From Candidatus Bathyarchaeota archaeon (lineage in GTDB: Archaea; Thermoproteota; Bathyarchaeia; TCS64), in contig JAUWDP010000016.1 in the NCBI GenBank assembly GCA_030608725.1, positions 1-10,988 of the forward strand: a stretch of DNA of 10,988 nt, in the 5' to 3' direction. This document shows positions 1 to 5,772 of the stretch, piece after piece. Within the stretch, counting starts at the first letter, position 1. Each line of letters begins with the position of its first letter. A program made the position numbers and the translations under genes. The notes below the pieces were generated by a model, which was not told the origin of the DNA, searched no databases, and saw only the letters and a program-made list of their open reading frames with translations.

Positions 1-1
1 G

Positions 2-322
2 GTTTCACCCAATTACATGCTCAGCATGTCTGATCACAAAATTGTGCTGCGCAACTACGAAGGCTTCATCACCACGTATGAAGAACCGACCGGTTACCTG
101 CCCGAAAGTGCAGCCAAGTTTAAGGGGCAGAAGCGACTCGAACCAGGTCAGAGCGGAATCTCCAGCCTGCTCGAAGGCGACCAGATGTTCATCAAACCAG
201 AAGGTTTTGAAGAAATTCACGCCAGGGGAGGACTCCAACACCGCTTGAAGGATGAACGCAAATGGATGCCCCTGGGAATCGGACCCGGAGAAACTGAAGA
301 GGTGGGTGATGAAAACGATTAA
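2..322 (+). CDS. Lysine 2,3-aminomutase-like radical SAM protein, C-terminal end (partial)
   Basis: The reading frame is open from base 2 and enters the window mid-gene, so the ATG at 17 is internal. It begins [20 protein letters not shown] and continues GFITTYEEP, which closely matches the C-terminal segment of lysine 2,3-aminomutases (clostridial KamA reads PNYV..S..KVILRN.EGVITTY.EP). Those enzymes use SAM, a [4Fe-4S] cluster and PLP to move an amino group; the catalytic domains lie upstream, outside the window. In clostridial KamA the stretch after this motif carries a CxCxxC zinc site. Here it reads [10 protein letters not shown] and has no cysteine, so this belongs to a branch without that site, and its substrate may not be lysine. 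The gene lies on the bacterial-looking side of the junction. Family assignment is fairly secure, exact activity is not. Confidence 0.75.
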   Translation, partial: VSPNYMLSMSDHKIVLRNYEGFITTYEEPTGYLPESAAKFKGQKRLEPGQSGISSLLEGDQMFIKPEGFEEIHARGGLQHRLKDERKWMPLGIGPGETEEVGDEND

Positions 323-332
323 TTTTTCTCCC

Positions 333-360
333 TTGACAAAAACCGCAGTATTGGTATAAT
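333..360 (+). promoter_or_regulatory. Sigma-70 type promoter with extended -10
   Basis: TTGACA lies at 333-338 and TATAAT at 355-360, both exact consensus, with a 16-bp spacer and a TG one base before the -10 (TGGTATAAT). It starts 10 bases after the stop of the preceding gene and points toward the cysteine synthase. Transcription would begin near 367, leaving a leader of about 270 bases. This is a bacterial promoter and contrasts with the TATA-box promoters right of 1150. Confidence 0.8.
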
Positions 361-366
361 TATTAT

Positions 367-636
367 CAAGTTTATCATAAATTTGCAATGACTTGGAGCA
401 TACTGTATATGAACACTTGCACGTGTATGAAGCGGGGATTGTAATCACCGCTTCGTCACGATAACATACCAGAAGTAGCAGAAAACTACTTTCTACGACC
501 AACAAATTGACGAAGGGTGGTTGCAGCCCCGCTTGCGAAATGTTTTCGTAAAGCGTAGCAGGATTTGGCATAGCTGCGCAGCACCCTTTTTTCGTACCTG
601 TTGGTCGTTTTGCTGTAAACATATCGGAGAATTCAG
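367..636 (+). promoter_or_regulatory. Long structured 5' leader of the cysteine synthase gene, possible cis-regulatory RNA
   Basis: No protein is evident in this 270-base stretch, but it is rich in complementary segments. Hairpin A pairs GAAGCGG (429-435) with CCGCTTC (448-454). A long nested rod spans 495-608: ACGACCAACA (495-504) with TGTTGGTCGT (599-608), GGGTG (515-519) with CACCC (582-586), GCAGC (523-527) with GCTGC (573-577), and GCTT.CGAAA (531-540) with TTTCG..AAGC (544-554, two unpaired bases). AAGCGGGG (430-437) is also perfectly complementary to CCCCGCTT (527-534), so hairpin A and the rod compete. It does not look like SAM-I or another riboswitch I can recognise. A mobile palindromic element or a structured small RNA are alternatives. 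Confidence 0.5.
626..630 (+). promoter_or_regulatory. Shine-Dalgarno site of the cysteine synthase gene
   Basis: GGAGA lies 6 bases before the ATG at 637. This supports that start over the in-frame ATG at 646 and is a normal bacterial arrangement. Confidence 0.7.
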
Positions 637-1149
637 ATGGAAATAATGACATTACCGGAATTAGAAATATCCACACACCATTACGATGGCCTGGAAAGTG
701 CAGTTGGGAATACCCCGCTGCTGTTACTGCGCCGCGTCAGTGAGAACCTGTCCCCATACGTACAGGTTTTCGCCAAAGCCGAATGGTTCAACCCCGGCGG
801 CTCGGTCAAGGATAGACCCGCAATAAACATCCTGAGAATTGCATTGGCGCAGGGTTCATTAACCCCTGGGATGCGGCTGCTTGATTCCACATCCGGAAAT
901 ATGGGCATTTCATACGCCACGTTTGGACCCGCTTTTGGTGTACCAGTTACCCTGGCTATGCCCGCCAACGCCAGTCCTGAACGCATCACCATACTGCGCG
1001 CTTTGGGCGCCGAGCTCATCCTGACAGACCCGTTGGAAGGCTCCGATGGTGCGACCCACACCGCCCGCCAAATGGCAGACGAACACCCTGATCGCTATTA
1101 CTACGCCAACCAGTACGATAATCCCGCAAACTGGCAATCCCATTTTCTC
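637..1149 (+). CDS. Cysteine synthase / PLP-dependent beta-family enzyme, N-terminal half (truncated at a junction)
   Basis: O-acetylserine sulfhydrylase-type enzymes make cysteine from O-acetylserine and sulfide using PLP. The first ~170 residues match the family in order: VGNTPLLLL at 23-31, GGSVKDRPA with the PLP-binding Lys58, the substrate loop TSGNMG at 85-90, and the YDNPANWQSHF segment at 160-170, which in intact enzymes runs on into a TGPEIW-like stretch. Here homology stops at F170, and the frame continues without a stop into an unrelated DUF58 protein up to 2277. The second half, with the glycine-rich PLP phosphate loop, is missing, so this product could not be active. Seven of its nine Arg codons are CGN and none is AGG, unlike the sequence downstream. 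Identity of the half is strong; CysK versus CysM-type is not decided. Confidence 0.85.
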
Positions 1150-1155
1150 TGGAAG
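1143..1155. other. Probable chimeric junction between bacterial and archaeal sequence
   Basis: Cysteine synthase similarity ends near codon 170 (1144-1146) and DUF58 similarity starts within a few codons (WKGP..ATETISYRV). Both halves are cut in mid-domain. Arginine usage changes from mainly CGC to mainly AGG, and regulatory signals change from a sigma-70 promoter to TATA boxes. There is no repeat, transposon end or integrase at the border. Misassembly is the simplest explanation; a real recombination event is not excluded by sequence alone. Confidence 0.8.
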
Positions 1156-2277
1156 GGGCCGATGGAGGCGACGGAGACCATCAGCTACAGGGTCACCTGC
1201 GCAAAGAGGGGGCGGTTCGAGCTTGAGACGGTCTCGTGGGAGACGAGGCACCCCCTCCAGATCACAGGCAACCAGCTCGGAGAATATCCAGCGCTTCGGA
1301 CGTATATCGTCCAGCCGAAGCCCCTCTTCGTCAAGAGAGTGAGGGAGAGGAAGGCCATCACCCGGATCCCCATGCCCATGGACGCCAGGATCAAGTTCGG
1401 GTTTCCCACCACCGACTTCCTGGAGGTGAGGGACTATCAGCCGGGGGACCCTTATCGAAGCATCAACTGGAAGGTGACGGCGCGTAGGCTCTCGTCCTCC
1501 CCCTCAGCCTACCAGGTGAACTCGTACGAGAAGGAGGGAAAGAAGGCCGTCTGGATCTTCCTCGACACGGCCGCCCACATGGCACTGGGGACGACTGTGA
1601 GGAGCACGCTTGAGCACGCCGTCAGGGCGACACTGGGCTTCGCGGACTTTTACATTAACAGGGAGTGCCAGGTGGGGCTCTGCATCTACGACTACGACGC
1701 CCACGAGTGGGAGGGCACCTATCAGCAGGCTGATATCCCCCCAGGGCTCGACGCAGTGCTCTCGACGGTGGATCAGATCGAGGAGCCCGTGGAGCCAATG
1801 GTTCTCCCGTCGACGAACAGGAAGAGCCCCACGAGCACTAGCAGGATCATCTTCCCCGACATCGGGCGGAAACAGCAGTTCCGCATCATGAGGGAGATGG
1901 TGAACGTCAAAATCAAGTACGGCGGCGAGTCCCTGAAGGAGGCCATCATCAGCTGCAGGGGCCACATCATCGGCACCGCCCCCCTCTTCATAGTCATCAC
2001 CATGCTCGACGCCTCCAAGAGCAAGGGGCTCTTCGATGGGATACGGGAGCTCTACAAGTACATCGGGAGGTTACGGCGTAACCCCAATATCATCATCTTC
2101 AACGTCAAGGGTTACAACGTGGCCGCCTCAAGGGACGTGGAGGACGTCGCCGCGGAGCTTCTCCACTACCACAACAAGCCGTTGGTGATGAGGCTCCGCA
2201 ACATGGGGGCGACGGTGGTGAGCTGGGATCCTGAAACCCAGTCATTCGCCCAGGCACTGATTCGGCAGAGGGCTTGA
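1150..2277 (+). CDS. DUF58 / von Willebrand A-like protein, N-terminus missing
   Basis: DUF58 proteins usually have two N-terminal membrane helices, a beta domain and a vWA-like domain, and are encoded with a MoxR AAA ATPase thought to act as a chaperone. This copy starts inside the beta domain (ISYRVTCAKRGRF). It carries the family signature at 263-279 (counting from 637): EVRDYQPGDPYRSINWK. The vWA-like domain follows from about 305. Its metal-site motif, normally DxSxS, reads D310-TAAHM, so the metal site appears degenerate. The last part has a Rossmann-like FNVKGYNVAA segment and a hydrophobic strand before VSWDPE. It ends one base before the membrane protein at 2279, implying translational coupling. 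The real start lies across the junction and is not in this window. DUF58 assignment is confident; function is unknown beyond the MoxR association. Confidence 0.8.
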   Translation, partial: WKGPMEATETISYRVTCAKRGRFELETVSWETRHPLQITGNQLGEYPALRTYIVQPKPLFVKRVRERKAITRIPMPMDARIKFGFPTTDFLEVRDYQPGDPYRSINWKVTARRLSSSPSAYQVNSYEKEGKKAVWIFLDTAAHMALGTTVRSTLEHAVRATLGFADFYINRECQVGLCIYDYDAHEWEGTYQQADIPPGLDAVLSTVDQIEEPVEPMVLPSTNRKSPTSTSRIIFPDIGRKQQFRIMREMVNVKIKYGGESLKEAIISCRGHIIGTAPLFIVITMLDASKSKGLFDGIRELYKYIGRLRRNPNIIIFNVKGYNVAASRDVEDVAAELLHYHNKPLVMRLRNMGATVVSWDPETQSFAQALIRQRA

Positions 2278-2278
2278 G

Positions 2279-3016
2279 ATGAAGACCGAGACGTACATCA
2301 GGTTCACGGAGCTGGGGGTCGCTCTGGCTTCCACGTACATGGTGGCCGTCACCATGCTCCAGACCTCTCTCTACTCCATGTTCAAGCCCTACGCGGTCAC
2401 GGCCCTCGGCCCCCTCCTCATGTCATGGGGGGCTGACCCGGACTACGTCGATCTCTTCATCCTCTTCTTCGCGATGGCCCTCTCGTTTCTCTTCTGGCGG
2501 GGCGGGAGAGAGGCCGACTTTGGGAAGCTCTTCACACTGAACATGCTCATGTTCTTCCCTTCGGTGCTGGACTTCTCCATGTTCAACTGGGTGAACCTCA
2601 TTTTGCCCTACGAGGCCGAGACCAATATCTCTCCGATGTGGGTCTTCGGGGTGGGCCTCCTCCTCCAGACGACCTACCTCACGCTGAGGTACACTGCCAT
2701 CTTCAAGGAGGTCAGGGATGAGCTCAAGGGCAGGGGCGCAGAGGACTCCGACCTAGACAAGGTTTCGAGGGGGCAGATGGGCTACCTCACCATCCTGGTC
2801 TTTTCCACGGCCGTTATATCCACTGCGGTCTACTACGCCTTCCCCTTCGTCCGCAAAGCCCTGTACGAGGTTTTGACAGGATTCCCGTACCCCCATATAA
2901 TCATCGGTGTCTTGGGAACGTTCCTCATCGCTGGCGCAACAATCCTCTACCTCAGAGGAGGGGGAGAGGTCACGATTCCTACGCTTGCACCGAGGCTTCA
3001 GGAAGGTTCTGACTGA
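2279..3016 (+). CDS. Six-helix integral membrane protein, partner of DUF58
   Basis: The 245-residue product has about six hydrophobic segments, near residues 12-34, 56-73, 83-107, 119-137, 168-190 and 205-226. A charged loop (144-166, rich in Glu, Asp, Lys, Arg) sits between helices 4 and 5. There is no signal peptide or recognisable catalytic motif, and I do not recognise the family by name. The ATG lies one base after the DUF58 stop, so the two form an operon. Membrane proteins of unknown role commonly follow moxR-DUF58 in archaea, so it probably takes part in the same membrane-associated complex (inference). The start is fixed by the coupling. Confidence 0.75.
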   Translation: MKTETYIRFTELGVALASTYMVAVTMLQTSLYSMFKPYAVTALGPLLMSWGADPDYVDLFILFFAMALSFLFWRGGREADFGKLFTLNMLMFFPSVLDFSMFNWVNLILPYEAETNISPMWVFGVGLLLQTTYLTLRYTAIFKEVRDELKGRGAEDSDLDKVSRGQMGYLTILVFSTAVISTAVYYAFPFVRKALYEVLTGFPYPHIIIGVLGTFLIAGATILYLRGGGEVTIPTLAPRLQEGSD

Positions 3017-3395
3017 AAATAGGTTTTGCATATTCTTTCTAGTAAATATAACCAAAGTGATTGAGCTCTTGCAGTGAGTAGATTAAATGAAATCTCTAGA
3101 GCCCATTTTTCACTTACATTGTGTTACAAGAATCAAACTAGGAAAGAGGATCGAAATCACAGAAACATAGACTTTTCAAATTATCGCGAGACTGAAACGG
3201 AATTTTCTTTATGTCACCTCTTAGGCATAGACCATGGGATAAATCAAGTTGCCGAGAAAATGAAGTCGATCTTCACCTAGTTCTTTTTAGAAGACGTATT
3301 TTGCATGCGTCAAGGGTTTACTGCATTCTATCTAGAGTTTGTCGCGAGCGAAAGTATATTAAATATATAGATTTCTTATTATATGAGGCTAAAAA
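3017..3395. other. AT-rich intergenic region, no convincing gene
   Basis: These 379 bases are clearly more AT-rich than the flanking coding DNA. Two short open frames (3074-3280 and 3211-3399) have no hydrophobic core, no recognisable motif and no promoter at the right distance, and I treat them as chance. The start is T-rich (GGTTTTGCATATTCTTTCT, 3022-3040) and may end transcription of the DUF58 operon. I see no repeats, tRNA or CRISPR units. The last ~40 bases hold the TATA box for the zinc-ribbon gene. Confidence 0.5.
3358..3367 (+). promoter_or_regulatory. Archaeal TATA box for the zinc-ribbon gene
   Basis: ATTAAATATA lies with its centre about 33 bases before the ATG at 3396, which would put transcription start around 3390 and give an almost leaderless mRNA. 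Confidence 0.55.
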
Positions 3396-3557
3396 ATGAA
3401 CTGTCCTCGATGTGGAAAGGAAGGAGCAAAGACAGGTAAGACATGGAAATTCGGATTATTCGACGTAACGGGATACAGATGTGCTGCCTGTGAGAAGAGC
3501 TTCAACGCCTATTATAGGGATGGGAACTTCAGCCACACAGTTCCTAAGCCCAAGTGA
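3396..3557 (+). CDS. Small zinc-ribbon protein (53 residues)
   Basis: This short gene starts MNCPRCGKEGAKTGKTWKFG and ends TVPKPK. It has two CxxC knuckles, CPRC (Cys3, Cys6) and CAAC (Cys29, Cys32), separated by 22 residues with aromatic strand residues between (TWKFGLFDVTGYRC), the pattern of a rubredoxin-like zinc ribbon binding one zinc. After the second knuckle comes KSFNAYYRDGNFSHTVPK, a tail I associate with small archaeal zinc-ribbon paralogs, though no function is known to me. Evidence for expression is a strong TATA box upstream, an immediate ATG, and a T-run shortly after the stop. It is the only plausible gene in a low-GC island. A role in nucleic-acid binding is possible but is only inference. 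Confidence 0.75.
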   Translation: MNCPRCGKEGAKTGKTWKFGLFDVTGYRCAACEKSFNAYYRDGNFSHTVPKPK

Positions 3558-3588
3558 TACTGTCATCAACTCGCCCTAAATACTCCCC

Positions 3589-3597
3589 TTCTTTTTT
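3589..3597 (+). terminator. T-run terminator after the zinc-ribbon gene
   Basis: TTCTTTTTT lies about 32 bases after the zinc-ribbon stop, in a non-coding AT-rich context. Archaeal termination commonly needs only such a T-run on the coding strand. Confidence 0.45.
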
Positions 3598-3814
3598 AAA
3601 AATACAAGAGAAGTGGAGACAAGTCCTTCTATAATGAGTTCTCGCGATATCGTGAGGTGATCCTTTTTACAGCCTTAGACGATGACTGCAATCTCTACCT
3701 TAATCATATAATTGTACGCGCCGTGAGCGTTGGAGAATGTATCCCCGGAGCAGGTCTGGGGGTAACTCAGACGTTTTCACAATGGGGCTGGGTACTACCC
3801 CCGTGGGAAACTGA

Positions 3815-4582
3815 ATGCCCTCAAGGGAGAGGCAGTCGTCCAACAGGAGTGTCCTCATCGCCCTGTTCGTTGTGATCGGGCTCCTCATCGTAGCTGACTC
3901 GCTGGGCAGGGAACAGAAGCCAGAGAGGGTGTCGGTGACCATAATTGACCCCTTGTCTCCTGATTCAGAGGCCGAGTTCACCGCCTCCTGCGTTGAGCTC
4001 TTCCGTTCTGCCGGGTACGATGTGGAGGTCATTGGGGGCTCCGAGGTCTCCGTGGACCGACTGAAGTCGATCCCTTCCGGTTGCTCCGTATTAGTCATGA
4101 GGGTTCACAGCGGCGTGTTCGAGGACTCGGTATGGTTCTTCACGGGGGAGAGATACGACAGCACCAGACACGTCTTGGAGCAGCTGGCCAACGAGGTCCA
4201 CATCGCCAGGGCGACCAGGGGCTCCGACCTCTTCTTCGCAGTCGGGTCGAGCTTCGTGCGCCGCTTCATGAAGGAGGAACTCAAGGGGGCGCTGGTCGTC
4301 CTCATGGGCTGCGACGGTCTCGCCTCATCGGAGCTCGCAGAGGCCTTCCTGGACGCCGGCGCCGCGGCTTACGTGAGCTGGGATGGCCCCGTCTCCCTAG
4401 CGCATACGGACAGGGCGACCCTCGCCCTCCTTGAGGGCGTGACCGGGGGGCTGACGCTGGAGGAGTCGGTGAAGCGCTCCCTGAGGCGGGTGGGGCCTGA
4501 TGTGAGGTACGGTTCGTCTCTGAAAATACATCCGTCAGAGGGCGCCGAATTCGTTTTGCGAGGGGGACAGTCTCGTAAGTGA
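3815..4582 (+). CDS. Membrane-anchored CHAT/caspase-like (clan CD) protease-fold protein
   Basis: The 255-residue product starts with a basic stretch (MPSRERQSSNR) and one hydrophobic helix (about 13-31), giving an N-in anchor with the rest outside the cell. The soluble domain has two hallmarks of caspase-like peptidases. A hydrophobic strand ends in a histidine followed by a small turn (VLVMRVH98SG). A second hydrophobic strand ends in a cysteine (LVVLMGC166DG). After the cysteine, LAEAFLDAGAAAYVSWDGPVS resembles the CHAT pattern of a helix, AGA and a strand ending in W, followed by a helix-rich tail with LTLEESVKRSL. I infer His98 and Cys166 as a catalytic dyad; activity is unproven. It stands alone, with no obvious regulator or substrate gene beside it. 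It could be an inactive relative, and I cannot name an exact family. The ATG at 3815 is the natural start because it precedes the basic-plus-hydrophobic anchor. Confidence 0.6.
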   Translation: MPSRERQSSNRSVLIALFVVIGLLIVADSLGREQKPERVSVTIIDPLSPDSEAEFTASCVELFRSAGYDVEVIGGSEVSVDRLKSIPSGCSVLVMRVHSGVFEDSVWFFTGERYDSTRHVLEQLANEVHIARATRGSDLFFAVGSSFVRRFMKEELKGALVVLMGCDGLASSELAEAFLDAGAAAYVSWDGPVSLAHTDRATLALLEGVTGGLTLEESVKRSLRRVGPDVRYGSSLKIHPSEGAEFVLRGGQSRK

Positions 4583-4649
4583 GTGCGACTTCGAGAAAGA
4601 TTCTGGCACTATGTAGGCATCAAGGGATATGGAGAATATGCTTAACTAC

Positions 4650-4934
4650 TTAATGTCCGGGTAACTCCTGCCGCTTCAGTTCGAGTATAACGGGGTTGTA
4701 GCCATCGGGGCAGGCGTGCCTTGCGACCCGGTCTCCCCCCTCGTTGACTGCGAAGGCCACGTCCGCTCCGTGGGCTAGGGCGTAGATCTTGGGCATCACC
4801 GAGTAGAGGGCGTGGAGGCAGATCCTGCCCTCGATCTCGTGGGTGTCCCAGTCGAAGACTATCTCGTCGCCGACCTCGTGCCCGGCTGAGCAGTTGCCCT
4901 CCTTGCTGATGACCTTGACGCTTATCTTTGACAT
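4650..4934 (-). CDS. TIGR04076-like small protein (94 residues)
   Basis: The product starts MSKISVKVISKEGNCSAGHE. The order NC-SAGHxVGDE (Cys15), GRICLHALYSVMPKIYALAHG (Cys39) and ACPDGYNPVILEL (Cys75) matches the small TIGR04076 family common in anaerobic archaea and bacteria. Its function is unknown; three conserved cysteines suggest metal or redox chemistry, which is inference. A longer frame begins upstream at 4976, but the ATG at 4934 lies 28 bases after the centre of a good TATA box, so a leaderless start there fits best and also matches the family's beginning. It is followed by little room before the convergent CHAT-like gene, whose stop is 67 bases away. Confidence 0.75.
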   Translation of the reverse strand: MSKISVKVISKEGNCSAGHEVGDEIVFDWDTHEIEGRICLHALYSVMPKIYALAHGADVAFAVNEGGDRVARHACPDGYNPVILELKRQELPGH

Positions 4935-4958
4935 GGTGCAACCGTGCACGGCTTGGGG

Positions 4959-4966
4959 GATATAAG
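4959..4966 (-). promoter_or_regulatory. Archaeal TATA box for the TIGR04076-like gene
   Basis: On the minus strand CTTATATC is centred about 28 bases before the ATG at 4934, so the mRNA is probably leaderless. This decides the start codon. Confidence 0.65.
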
Positions 4967-5000
4967 TTTCGTTCAATGAAAAAAGGGGATGTGTTGGAGG

Positions 5001-5627
5001 TCATTCCTTTCTGGGTATCCGTTTGGATATGGTCTTTGCCAGTATCTCGCCGATATCCAAGTCAAAGAAGGCGGTGCTGTTAGCGGACTTTATGATGATG
5101 GCTGTGTCAGCCCACCTGCCCTGGCCTCCCACGGCGATGACGTTCTCCCCGATGGGTATGGCTCCCGCGTCGGCGGCCATGACGGCGATCTCGAGGCAGA
5201 CCTTCATTCCCTGTGAGAAGAGGCGTAGGACGTTGGCGATGAGATCCCCCGTGGAGGGAACGTAGGCCGGCCAGAACGGTGCGGGTCTTGCCTGACCCTC
5301 CACCCTGGGCGGGACCCTCCTCAGGCTGCTCCCGACACCGCCGAAGGCGTGGGTGCAGGTCACGATCTTGCCCCCCGCAGCCTTGATCTTCTCCTCGTTC
5401 TCTGGGAGGAGCTCGGGGCCTCTGGGGCCTATCTGGTGGGTCACCACGACGATCTGGATCCCTGATCCTTTGAAGGCTTCAGCGGCCTTCACCCCGGTCA
5501 TTCCTCTGGTTGAAGCGACGACGACGTGTTTTATGCCCTTCTCTTGGGCCTTCTTCTTCACGAGGTTGAGGACGATGTCCATGTTCTCTGGCTTGGCTTC
5601 TTCGAAGTAGACGATGTTTCCCTTCAA
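5001..5627 (-). CDS. Stand-alone pyruvate kinase C-terminal (alpha/beta) domain protein, COG1751-like
   Basis: The 208-residue product resembles the C-terminal allosteric domain of pyruvate kinase without the catalytic barrel, a form found widely in archaea. Visible features are the start KGNIVYFEEAKPENMD, the strand HVVVASTRGMTGVKAAEAF, QIVVVTHQIG, GKIVTCTHAFGG, KVCLEIAVMAADAGAIP, and ENVIAVGGQGRWADTAIII. The last two are the best-conserved blocks of the family. Its ligand and role are unknown; it cannot make pyruvate. I chose the TTG at 5627 because a GGTG ribosome-binding site lies 5 bases before it and a TATA box about 35 before it. The in-frame GTG at 5678 would lie upstream of that TATA box. 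Family membership is confident. Confidence 0.8.
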   Translation of the reverse strand: MKGNIVYFEEAKPENMDIVLNLVKKKAQEKGIKHVVVASTRGMTGVKAAEAFKGSGIQIVVVTHQIGPRGPELLPENEEKIKAAGGKIVTCTHAFGGVGSSLRRVPPRVEGQARPAPFWPAYVPSTGDLIANVLRLFSQGMKVCLEIAVMAADAGAIPIGENVIAVGGQGRWADTAIIIKSANSTAFFDLDIGEILAKTISKRIPRKE

Positions 5628-5632
5628 GTTTA

Positions 5633-5636
5633 CACC
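5633..5636 (-). promoter_or_regulatory. GGTG ribosome-binding site deciding a TTG start
   Basis: On the minus strand GGTG is followed by 5 bases and then the TTG at 5627. The same arrangement (GGTGA, 4-6 bases, start) occurs before the genes starting at 8536 and 9423. GGTGA matches the 3' end of 16S rRNA (complement of ..UCACC..), which supports a shared initiation signal. Confidence 0.5.
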
Positions 5637-5657
5637 GTTACATGAGGGGGCATGGCG

Positions 5658-5665
5658 AGATAAAA
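5658..5665 (-). promoter_or_regulatory. Archaeal TATA box for the pyruvate-kinase-domain gene
   Basis: Minus-strand TTTTATCT is centred about 35 bases before the TTG at 5627, predicting a leader of about 10 bases that includes the GGTG site. It shares a short divergent promoter region with the phosphorylase gene at 5773. Confidence 0.6.
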
Positions 5666-5738
5666 GGGCAGAACCCACGCAGTGGTCTGTAGATTCATCT
5701 TTACTGTGCGCGTGCTCTTCTTGTGGGATCGACCAACG

Positions 5739-5746
5739 TTTTTATC
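5739..5746 (+). promoter_or_regulatory. Archaeal TATA box for the phosphorylase gene
   Basis: TTTTTATC is centred about 30 bases before the ATG at 5773, predicting a near-leaderless transcript. It argues against an upstream extension of the frame, which is open back to 5614. Confidence 0.6.
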
Positions 5747-5772
5747 GAGTAAGGGAGAGGAGTTCTCTTGAG

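Noticed and set aside
5..676. Long minus-strand frame across the left end (223 codons)
   Set aside because: It runs antisense through the aminomutase end, the promoter and the structured leader, and its translation matches no family I recognise.
1504..1965. Minus-strand frame of 153 codons inside the DUF58 gene
   Set aside because: Antisense to a well-supported DUF58 coding region in GC-rich DNA; no recognisable domain.
637..2277. A genuine 546-residue cysteine synthase-DUF58 fusion protein
   Set aside because: Both domains are cut in mid-fold, codon usage changes at the seam, and flanking promoters belong to different domains of life.
3074..3399. Two overlapping short plus-strand frames (3074-3280 and 3211-3399)
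   Set aside because: Low-complexity AT-rich translation with no motif, no TATA box at the right spacing, and the second runs into the zinc-ribbon start.
3754..3777. GTCTG...CAGAC hairpin followed by TTTT, possible terminator
   Set aside because: The 5-bp stem and short T-run are weak, and no gene ends just upstream.
3657..3875. GTG-started frame of 72 codons about 26 bases after a TATA-like sequence
   Set aside because: It overlaps the start and membrane anchor of the CHAT-like gene in another frame and has no recognisable sequence; the promoter spacing alone is not enough.
5614..5772. 53-residue N-terminal extension of the phosphorylase
   Set aside because: It would cover the divergent promoter region including two TATA boxes, and the family starts at MDIPEVKIAVIGG.
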